Positions 60,901-64,000 of a stretch of DNA of 64,000 nucleotides are shown here, in pieces. The stretch is taken from contig NC_069083.1 in assembly GCF_947172395.1 (NCBI RefSeq), positions 15,780,501-15,844,500 on the forward strand, given 5' to 3'. The stretch comes from Bicyclus anynana (taxonomy: Eukaryota > Arthropoda > Insecta > Lepidoptera > Nymphalidae). Position numbers and translations under genes: made by a program. The notes beneath the pieces were generated by a model. That model was given only the letters and a program-made list of their open reading frames with translations, searched no databases and was not told the origin of the DNA. The first letter of the stretch is position 1. Every line of letters starts with the position of its first letter.

Positions 60901-63021
60901 GGTTGATAATGATGACTAATAAAAATAAAAACGGTCAAAACTCCATGTTCGTCACACAAATATTTTCTGTATGCAGTAATCGAACCCATGACCTTAGATT
61001 AGGTAGGGCCACTACCCACTGTGCCAATCAGCCGTCAAAGCCAGATGCAAATGCATTCAAAACACGTTGCTCATATATTTTTTATGTGATGATTTCTGCC
61101 TGGATTGGAGCCAAACGTTAGAAATACCTATGGAAAATCCCTATATAATAAAAAATAAAATACTAACTGTGATAAGCGAATACCGCACTAATGTACTTTG
61201 TCTCGATGCAGGAATAATTTCACCTGTCATATAAATGTGTGCATTTACAAGATATTTACATACATCGTTACGCTCGGATACCGCATTATACTTATTTATT
61301 AGATGGCGTATGATTCAAGGGGTAAAGGCTTTTTCATATTATCAGAACTACGTAATGGTTAGCGCATTGTTTTGTAAATATCCTTTGGAATTGCTAATTT
61401 GCTGACTTGAATAAGTTGTTAAAAATTGCGTTTCAAAAGAACGTAATTTAAAACATGTGGACTTATAAATTATACGCGTAAAGTGCATCTTTTAATGTTT
61501 TTCAAGATTTTTTGGGAAAAATATATCAATTATTGACTTTTGAATTGAAAATGTTTCATTATGTTTGTCGTTTTTAATTAGAATATTGTTTTTTTGTTGG
61601 GCATTTGAAATAAAATTTATTTATCTGAAACTCCGTAGATTTTTTATCGGGAGTCAGTAATCTGAAAGAACTTTAGTAAGCATAAAGAAATACTTTAATA
61701 TAATACGCGGGATAATAATATAAGCTCCGCTAAATGAGCACCATTAACTCAACTTATGGTGTGCAATTATTACGTAAATAATGCGTTTTCTTTGACCAAG
61801 GTCCTAATTATACTTAAATATCCGAACGAAACTTTTGTTATATGTATTGTGAATAATTAGTTATCTTGTAAAAAACAGTTGATAAACTTATTGATCCTTA
61901 AGTATTTTTTAATTAAGTTTAGGTCATGAACTATTTAGAAATTTGCTCAACATTATCCATATTTGCCCAACATTAGGTAGTCAAAATTATTAATATTTTG
62001 GAAAAATATTTTTTGACTTTTGTCAACCTACTGTAATAGTCCATTACAGAGCAGAAAACCCAGCCAATAAGGCAGTTCCTTTTTAGTTTTCGTTTATTGT
62101 ATACCTATCGAAAACCATATTAATGATTTGAAACATTTGCGTTTCTACAAACACTAGAAGACATTTGATAAGCCATAAATTACCTAATATAAAAATAATT
62201 TCGAAAAATATAAACAGCATTTGAAACTTTTGTTTTTACACTACGTATTTATTTTATATATAGCTTTGTTCCCGTTGACTTTGGTCAATGAACAACGTGT
62301 AGACAAACGAGTCTGCAATCCGTTTCTCATGTAACAAATTGAAGAATGACAACAGAGGAATTTGTTAAACATCGGCAGTCCCATCACGTAGCGTATCGGA
62401 ATATTGTTTTCTTAAAACTGTTCCCCGTTCGCCCTGAGAAACAACATTTGAGACCAAAGAGCAATACAGTCACTGCTGTAGAGTTGCGGAATAAGATAAA
62501 AAAAGAGATTTATAGCTTCTAAGCTAATTTATACTAATCGATTTCCAGCATAGCTAAATTATTCAATTTAGTGAGAGCTGGCGTTAATCTTTCTTCTTTT
62601 ATTTTTTATATTACTAAATTACTCTACAAACCTATTTCTAGGTTTAGGTTTTTACGTAGGTACTTCTATTCATTTACTTATGGATTAATCTTTAAGTAAA
62701 TAAATAGAATATCATTGCATGAGTTTTCACGTGTGTTTAATGGTTATAGCATGTTTTTATGAAATAAACCGTTAACTGCCGCTGTTCCTAGTAACTTTGC
62801 TGGCATATAATTAGACGAATATTTACTTTTAAACCATAAAACAATCTACAATTCGTGCTTGGAACTCACAATGCTATAATCAGCAAAACAGTTAATAGAT
62901 GTGTAATTGTACCTGTGATTTCAGGACCAAGTGGGCTAGTACTTTTGAAAAGTTGAATGTTGTTCAGATCGTCTCGCCAACAACAGAAGTGCCGAGTTTC
63001 TCTGTGATTGAGACTGATCAT
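21446..63021 (-). CDS. exp: MH2 (Smad-like) domain protein, expansion/rebuf family (whole gene)
   Basis: Coding exons in order: 63021-62913, 61223-61184 (both candidates), 60556-60484, 54111-53944, 47707-47509, 32200-31914, 29289-29202, then either 24899-24562 or 21561-21446. All joins are in phase. The proteins would be 433 or 359 residues. Residues ~50-195 read as an MH2 fold without an MH1 domain: SKSSVFVKS, VKLPGYALEQEKIFKLFD, LETQCLSAIAFVKSD and CPIWALIINVVAMDML align with Smad MH2 strands. The tail has a Gly-His-Asn repeat and an SH3-ligand motif PPKLPPR (275-281). In Drosophila, exp and reb act at the apical membrane with the chitin synthase Kkv in chitin deposition and tracheal tube size; that role is carried over from family knowledge. 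A second gene and many repeats lie in its introns. The MH2 assignment is firmer than the exp name. Confidence 0.72.
22030..22605 (-). repeat. Helitron-like repeat with internal (CCCTAC)n expansion
   Basis: The left end CTAGCGGACGCCCGCGACTT is the reverse complement of the family's GC-hairpin plus CTAG terminus. The right end resembles the 5' half of the 52598-52803 copy. In between lies the minisatellite at 22086-22545. Confidence 0.65.
22086..22545 (+). repeat. Degenerate CCCTACC / CCCCTAC minisatellite
   Basis: About 460 bp of pyrimidine-rich units of 6-7 bases with many variants. It keeps one frame open as a Leu/Pro/Thr/Tyr run, but this is a by-product of the repeat and not a gene. It is not the insect telomere unit TTAGG. 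Confidence 0.95.
22602..22795 (+). repeat. Helitron-like repeat copy
   Basis: It begins with the TAATAATAAAGAGGTAAAG block and ends near GCCGGGCGTCATATAG. It is the same family as 541-729. Confidence 0.6.
23140..23360 (-). repeat. Helitron-like repeat copy, minus orientation
   Basis: It ends with the reverse complement of the family start (CTTTACCTCTTTATAATATTAGTATA at about 23326-23351). The interior has the characteristic block around a GGCTATA/TATAGCC motif. Confidence 0.6.
24562..24899 (-). CDS. exp: exp terminal exon, variant with long C-terminus
   Basis: Acceptor TTTCCAG, then two bases completing the phase-1 codon left by exon 29202-29289, then 111 codons and a TAG at 24562-24564. 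The peptide starts DDPYYCGLRARVPNFVK and ends LRPLVIQQPR. It is His/Pro/Arg-rich with no named domain. GC-rich, in contrast to the flanking introns. The opposite strand is also open but is only its shadow. Confidence 0.68.
26583..26886 (-). repeat. Helitron-like repeat, second subfamily
   Basis: It begins CTAGCGGACGCCCGCGACTT and shares its interior (AAAATGAAGGACTTTCCA, GGTTCAGCCGTTTAG) with the opposite-strand copy at 47786-48123. Confidence 0.7.
28864..29190 (-). repeat. tRNA-derived SINE, nearly complete
   Basis: It holds the full family body, including GAGAGGGGTTAGGCCAATAG, ACTTCACACACGCAGAGAAT and GGACCGGATTTGAACTCA, the reverse complement of a mutated B box. It abuts exp exon 29202-29289. 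Confidence 0.85.
29202..29289 (-). CDS. exp: exp exon (acidic/basic linker)
   Basis: Encodes PDYDDIESDRVPTQF followed by a lysine-rich end. It starts in phase 0 and ends in phase 1 with donor GTGAGT, so it can feed either terminal exon. It is the branch point of the predicted alternative splicing. Confidence 0.72.
29290..31913. other. exp intron
   Basis: AT-rich, with no repeat or gene I can name. A possible remnant of the CGGACGC... repeat end occurs at about 31750-31765. Confidence 0.5.
31914..32200 (-). CDS. exp: exp exon: Gly-His-Asn repeat and SH3-ligand motif
   Basis: 95 codons between AACAG and GTAATC. It encodes NRPRIPIPDEDPYSI, a Ser/Gly linker, five to six Gly-His-Asn units (protein ~237-253), and then RRGDKPPKLPPRENGYG. 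The PPKLPPR motif fits a class II SH3 ligand (PxxPxR). The repeat is encoded by a 9-bp tandem repeat at about 32035-32084 and is likely length-variable. Confidence 0.78.
32201..34623. other. exp intron, proximal part
   Basis: AT-rich. It holds two hairpins (33125-33155 and 33760-33800), a Helitron-like remnant (33597-33715) and a CTAG-ended remnant near 34125-34137. No gene is seen. Confidence 0.5.
33760..33800. repeat. Inverted repeat, 13-bp arms
   Basis: ATAGGCCAGGTTC at 33760-33772 and its reverse complement at 33788-33800, with a 15-base loop. GC-richer than the surroundings. Function unknown. Confidence 0.8.
34640..35393 (-). mobile_element. Jockey/CR1-like LINE, 5'-truncated
   Basis: The minus strand encodes the last ~180 residues of a non-LTR reverse transcriptase protein, then a 3' UTR, then an AATTCAAA-type tail at 34624-34655. 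The coding part includes YFHSVMSYGILLWG, FVLQKRAIRAIY, LNPRLTRHGHKLV and LFYNKIPKTVMDLP, the usual C-terminal block of this superfamily. The catalytic reverse transcriptase is absent. Its 5' end abuts an RTE fragment. Confidence 0.82.
34848..35330 (-). pseudogene. LINE ORF2 C-terminal remnant (160 codons)
   Basis: The open frame covers the thumb and C-terminal region only. It continues upstream of the first ATG in frame to about 35390, so that ATG is not a real start. It has no catalytic motifs and is not expected to be functional. Confidence 0.82.
35420..35896 (+). mobile_element. RTE-clade LINE internal fragment
   Basis: Frameshifted pieces match the 9683-11303 copy on the opposite strand: CLAFVDYKKAFDSV, RIQDQTTRLIQLQRGVRQGD and a degenerate FADDVVI region. 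It spans the middle of the reverse transcriptase and stops at a fold-back insertion at 35904. Confidence 0.85.
35891..36083. mobile_element. Fold-back insertion with 13-bp target duplication
   Basis: ATGAGCAATGTTT occurs at 35891-35903 and 36071-36083. Between them lie a 10-T run (sharing its first three bases with the left copy) and a long palindrome with arms 35943-36008 and 36011-36068. The left arm has a ~9-base extra piece. The poly-T end suggests retroposition on the minus strand; the palindrome suggests a fold-back or MITE-type cargo. No coding capacity. Confidence 0.7.
36415..37824 (-). CDS. Peptidase S28 serine carboxypeptidase-like, copy 2 (intronless, nested in exp intron)
   Basis: 469 residues in one open frame, starting with the ATG at 37824 (the same MLFKY start as copy 1). 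It is clearly paralogous to 16862-18283 over its full length. Triad candidates are Ser172 in GGSYPG, Asp409 in NGDLDPW and His434 in SSHC. The residue two after Ser is Pro here, Ser in copy 1 and usually Gly in the family, so activity could be altered. The C-terminal few residues differ because of a small indel. Homology continues about 200 bp upstream and past the stop (GATAAAATAT on the minus strand, 36371-36380). It lies within the exp intron 32201-47508 on the same strand. Probably functional: no stops or frameshifts. Confidence 0.92.
   Translation of the reverse strand: MLFKYCPLIFLFNRYVAGGIDMLFFNHGFNFLNDELNCTAVEKFNTSTRWIKQKIDNFNTKDGRVWKMRYFERLSFYKPNGPIYLFLGGEDEVCPLWAAKGIMYELAKETNGAMYVSEHRYYGKSIPLNGTDAEAFKYLSARQALADNANLLKTIKSKSQYKKSKVVVIGGSYPGNLAAWMRLLYPNLVDAALASSAPVLAKMDFYEYLEKVNDNYEQYGTKNCLATIRKIFKRYEKLMQSREGIEELKREENICEKCDMTLAENQHTFFMSKAYVFKNNSQNGRIEHIKNHCERLLNSSKTETTGENCTCYGLDAMNGLSVNDKNNTWNLPWTYQTCNEFGYFQTTSSYEQPFKNYIPLEFYIRICQKLFGPEFDEERVNKGVAEVNNLYGGLNPNVTNVVFSNGDLDPWSTLSILKDLTHNAPAVVIPRSSHCRDLLSNEPDDIEELRDARKYIKKIIKKWIGVTVW
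38233..38347 (+). mobile_element. Jockey/CR1-like LINE 3' tail
   Basis: Runs from GCGACTGTTGAGTTTCCTGC to AAATAAATGAATTTTAAATT. It matches the reverse complement of the 3' UTR at 34640-34800. 5'-truncated, with no coding part. Confidence 0.75.
38590..38716 (+). repeat. tRNA-derived SINE, 3' part
   Basis: Contains GTGTGAAGTCTGCCAATCCG through GAGCCGAATATGGATTGATAATGATG. It is the family's 3' half, with an (ATG)n-like end. The head is missing. Confidence 0.8.
42064..42584 (+). pseudogene. R1-type ORF2 C-terminal remnant
   Basis: In the frame ending at TAG 42582-42584, about 170 residues run from GSAALVRRWKEDLESP through TGHGCFGRYLHKIARREISP and the CCHC-type finger to an Arg-rich end. The frame is open further left only because the target DNA is open by chance. 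Catalytic domains are missing. Confidence 0.85.
42064..42804 (+). mobile_element. R1-clade LINE, 5'-truncated, with 14-bp target duplication
   Basis: It is flanked by GGTTTCACTCACTT at 42050-42063 and 42805-42818. It ends in a 19-base poly-A (42786-42804). The coding part is the C-terminus of an R1-like ORF2 with the cysteine-histidine motif CHECGAPEDTAHHTLADC, followed by ~200 bp of 3' UTR. The location is not rDNA, although canonical R1 elements use 28S rRNA genes and also make 14-bp duplications. Confidence 0.88.
43053..47182. other. exp intron, distal part
   Basis: AT-rich. A GC-richer stretch at 45600-45735 (GGCAACAGGCGACCCACGGG) looks like an unclassified dispersed repeat. No gene is seen. 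Confidence 0.45.
47183..47490 (-). repeat. tRNA-derived SINE abutting exp exon donor
   Basis: Full body with degenerate box B (reverse complement of GGATTTGAACC). Its tRNA-like head, including the reverse complement of AATGGATATGACCTCTGCC, ends about 20 bases from the donor of exon 47509-47707. Confidence 0.85.
47509..47707 (-). CDS. exp: exp exon: MH2 core, C-terminal half
   Basis: Acceptor TTTTTAG, donor GTAAGT. Encodes FDMKKFQSNVNRELRRAYPD through CPIWALIINVVAMDMLKSK. These correspond to the L3/helix region and the final strands of Smad MH2 domains. Starts in phase 0, ends in phase 1. Confidence 0.82.
47786..48123 (+). repeat. Helitron-like repeat, second subfamily
   Basis: Runs from TATACTAATATAAATGCGAA to GCGGGCGTCCGCTGG. 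Same subfamily as 26583-26886, opposite orientation. The terminal CTAG has mutated to CTGG. Confidence 0.7.
49370..49563 (+). repeat. Helitron-like repeat, complete 3' end
   Basis: Runs from TACTTAATATTATAAAGC to AACCGCGCGGCGTCAGCTAG, followed by T. It shows the clearest family terminus: the CCGCGCGG palindrome, then CTAG. Confidence 0.7.
52598..52803 (+). repeat. Helitron-like repeat with short GGGTAGGG tract
   Basis: Ends in ACGCGGACGAAGTCGCAGGC then GTCCACTAAT. It has a ~25-bp GGGTAGG tract at about 52725-52748, at the same internal position as the long minisatellite of the 22030-22605 copy. Confidence 0.7.
53698..53927 (-). repeat. tRNA-derived SINE, head truncated
   Basis: Shares GAGAGGGGTTAGGCTAATAG and the body down to CTGAAAAGTTG. 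Ends about 17 bases from the donor of exon 53944-54111. Confidence 0.82.
53944..54111 (-). CDS. exp: exp exon: MH2 core, N-terminal half
   Basis: 56 codons in phase 0 at both ends. Encodes GVKIKMDDAGNILIRR, SKSSVFVKS and VKLPGYALEQEKIFK, which align with Smad MH2 strands around the SxSxxVFVQS motif. SINE copies lie on both sides within 80 bases. Confidence 0.82.
54188..54372 (-). repeat. tRNA-derived SINE, head truncated
   Basis: Contains CATCATCATTATTAACCCAT at the 3' end and GCGGATTGGCAGACTTCACA in the body. About 75 bases upstream of exp exon 53944-54111. Confidence 0.82.
54395..54530 (-). repeat. Helitron-like repeat, partial
   Basis: Starts near GACGCCGCGTAGTTTCACCC, the reverse complement of the family end, with the interior TAAAATAAAGCCTATG. 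The 5' half is missing. Confidence 0.6.
54537..54640 (+). mobile_element. Jockey/CR1-like LINE 3' tail
   Basis: Contains TTTCAAAAGTACTTGTAAAC and ends in TTTTGAATTTGAATT repeats. Same 3' terminus as 34640-35393. Confidence 0.7.
55087..55398. repeat. Imperfect inverted repeat, ~47-bp arms
   Basis: The left arm 55087-55134 (TTAAGTCAGCCATT ... ATCTCACGATCTTGCAG) pairs with the right arm 55350-55398 (CTGCAAGATCGTGAGAT ... AATGGCTGACTCTTA). The arms flank ~215 bp of unique sequence. It may be a terminal-inverted-repeat element remnant. No transposase is seen. Confidence 0.7.
55508..55552. repeat. AT dinucleotide microsatellite, two blocks
   Basis: Two (AT)n runs separated by CTCTTGTGTA. Low complexity, inside an exp intron. 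Confidence 0.95.
55553..58065. other. exp intron
   Basis: It holds a Helitron-like copy (56280-56465) and a TTA microsatellite (57906-57938) in otherwise AT-rich sequence. No gene is seen. Confidence 0.45.
57906..57938. repeat. (TTA)n microsatellite
   Basis: About ten TTA units following a TGAATAAAGGATTTTATTA block, which looks like the tail of a retroposed element. Confidence 0.9.
58066..58200 (+). repeat. Second tRNA-derived SINE family, head and body
   Basis: GTTGGCCTAGTGAATGCGGT resembles a tRNA A box. A degenerate B box and GGAGTTGGGAAATTGGTGGT follow. It differs in body from the SINE at 60648-60916. Confidence 0.6.
59035..59230 (-). repeat. Helitron-like repeat, minus orientation
   Basis: Starts near GGACGTCTGCGCGCTTTTAC and ends near TTATAATATTAGTTAGGATA. 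Interior blocks match 60240-60398 in reverse complement. Confidence 0.55.
60240..60398 (+). repeat. Helitron-like repeat, 3' part
   Basis: Contains GAGCTACTAAACCGATTTG, GGCTATATTTTATCTCCG and AACCGCGCGGCGTCTGGTAG. It lies 85 bases before exp exon 60484-60556. Confidence 0.65.
60484..60556 (-). CDS. exp: exp exon: start of MH2-like region
   Basis: Acceptor TTTGCAG, donor GTAAAA. Encodes GLCGFDNPHRDPKTEELKKH in frame, running directly into GVKIKMDDAGN of the next exon. It starts with one base of a split codon, so an upstream exon ending in phase 2 is required; 61184-61223 fits. Confidence 0.75.
60648..60916 (+). repeat. tRNA-derived SINE with intact A and B boxes
   Basis: A-box-like TAGCCTAGTAGA at 60655-60666 and a perfect B box GGTTCGAAGCC at 60699-60709. 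The body ends in GATAATGATGAC. The best-preserved head of this family in the window. Confidence 0.88.
60970..61035 (-). repeat. tRNA-like SINE head
   Basis: The minus strand reads TGGCACAGTGGGTAGTGG (A box) and GGGTTCGATTAC (B box). No paired acceptor stem can be formed, so it is a SINE remnant and not a tRNA gene. Confidence 0.55.
61184..61223 (-). CDS. exp: Candidate 40-nt exp microexon
   Basis: Acceptor ATGACAG, donor GTATTC. It begins with two bases and ends with two bases of split codons, exactly what is needed to join exon 62913-63021 (phase 1) to exon 60484-60556. The join would encode GEIIPASRQSTLVR. The acceptor's pyrimidine tract is weak and the exon is short, so chance cannot be excluded. 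Confidence 0.5.
61224..62912. other. exp first intron (candidate)
   Basis: AT-rich. No repeat or gene recognised. Confidence 0.45.
62913..63021 (-). CDS. exp: Candidate exp first coding exon
   Basis: The ATG at 63021 opens 36 codons, including RHFCCWRDDLNNIQLFKST and SPLGPEIT, ending in phase 1 at donor GTACAA. The composition is protein-like and clearly different from the flanks. Only about 37 bases separate it from a TCAGT initiator-like site, so the 5' UTR would be short. Linkage to exp depends on the 40-nt microexon. Confidence 0.55.
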
Positions 63022-63055
63022 TATTCCACAAGCGACGTTGTTCCGAGCGGCGCTT

Positions 63056-63060
63056 ACTGA
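63056..63060 (-). promoter_or_regulatory. Initiator-like TCAGT upstream of exp first exon
   Basis: The minus strand reads TATCAGTAAGCGCC; TCAGT is the arthropod initiator consensus. No TATA box is obvious at -30. Confidence 0.35.
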
Positions 63061-64000
63061 TAGAGAATTTTCTATTTGACTATCGCGCAGTTCAAGTACA
63101 AGGCTTTTGTTATTCGATAAGCGATACGTCTATTTTAACTGTTTCAACGATTAGTTTACTATTTAAAGATGGTTGTAAAAGTTTAGGAATACATGGTACT
63201 ATCGGCTGAGAAAAATAATAAAGCTTACAATAAAGAACATGATTTGAGTTGTATAATTCCATTAATTGTATTCTATCTAATATCTATTCTAAATGTATAT
63301 CTATTGTAGAAGATTACACGTATAATGGTAGGGAATAATTGTATTGTTTCTTAATTGTAGACATTTTGAAAGAGGGTTTTTCATCAAACTGCTTTCTGCG
63401 TTGCATTGGTTAGCTTTGTTCTCTCGTGTTCGTTTCTTATTTGAGAATTATCTTTCTAGATTTATAGGTTTTTTGTCGATAGTTTGTGTAGTTTTTTTTA
63501 TAACAAAGTTCTTTTATGCGGCTTAAAGTAAAGTGAGCTGGCAGTAATTATCACATAACAGAAGAGTTTAGGATATTGATTTATCCAGGTTTTATGTCAT
63601 TTTATATATTTCAACTTTAAATATAACATTGTTCATCTCCGTCTAAGAAATCTTTGCTATCTTTCTACTTGAGCTAGAATGTAACCAAATTTACATTCTA
63701 GCTCAAGTAGTCTAAAGGTATAGTTTGGTACCTTATGTACTATGAATAGAACAGTTTGAATGAAATCCAATCCAATTAACCTATACACGTCGATAGTTCG
63801 TCGAACCAGTTGCGAGCGAGTGAGCGGTGAGGCCTTGGCTTGCTCGGGTGGTTAGGGTTGTCAACTCTTCAACCAAAACCTCAGTAGCTCCAGGGTTAAG
63901 GGGTCAATTGAAACCTGAGAGGATCTACGTTATCACCCTATGTGTTTAACTATTGACCTACTTAAACATATAATAGGCTTTTCTTTTGAATACAGGAAAA
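63061..64000. other. Upstream flank of exp
   Basis: It holds a perfect hairpin (63665-63710) and AT-rich sequence. No gene is recognised to the window edge. Confidence 0.45.
63665..63710. repeat. Perfect 20-bp-arm hairpin
   Basis: CTACTTGAGCTAGAATGTAA at 63665-63684 and its exact reverse complement at 63691-63710, with loop CCAAAT. It could be a fold-back remnant. There are no mismatches as a typical miRNA precursor would have, and the loop is short. Confidence 0.9.

Noticed and set aside
60970..61035. Possible tRNA gene on the minus strand
   Set aside because: A and B boxes are visible but no acceptor stem or sensible anticodon arm can be formed. It fits a SINE head.
1..64000. CRISPR arrays, operons, prophage
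   Set aside because: No regularly spaced repeats or bacterial gene organisation. The window is eukaryotic.

Overview
This is AT-rich, intron-bearing insect DNA, most likely from a moth or butterfly. The genes use GT-AG introns and have clear arthropod orthologues. The intergenic and intronic DNA is full of repeats typical of Lepidoptera: tRNA-derived SINEs with a GGTTCGA box, Helitron-like repeats ending in CTAG before T, RTE fragments with (ATG)n tails, a Jockey/CR1-like LINE with an AATTCAAA tail, and an R1-clade LINE. No prokaryotic operon, CRISPR array, rRNA or intact tRNA gene was seen.

Layout. Positions 2-9098 (+) hold the last 11 coding exons of LRPPRC (Drosophila bicoid stability factor), a mitochondrial RNA-binding pentatricopeptide protein; its start lies left of the window. 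Positions 9683-11303 hold a 5'-truncated RTE retrotransposon with an 11-bp target duplication and a fold-back at its 5' junction. Positions 11638-15553 (-) hold all ten coding exons of IFT74, a ciliary intraflagellar transport subunit, convergent with LRPPRC. Positions 16862-18283 (+) hold an intronless peptidase S28 (prolylcarboxypeptidase-like) gene. From 21446 to 63021 (-) runs a 42-kb gene encoding an MH2 (Smad-like) domain protein, best matched to expansion/rebuf, which supports tracheal and cuticular chitin deposition. It has nine coding exons, and the last two look like alternative terminal exons. A second intronless S28 gene (36415-37824, -) is nested in its 15-kb intron and is an inverted duplicate of the first, flanks included.

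The genes do not form a pathway: two housekeeping genes, one developmental gene and a duplicated protease pair. All exon models were built by hand from splice signals and codon phase, and every junction reported is phase-consistent. I found no convincing undescribed system. The most interesting items are the S28 inverted duplicate nested in the MH2 gene, the alternative C-termini and 40-nt candidate microexon of that gene, the shortened LRPPRC, and several mobile-element insertions whose target duplications can be read directly.
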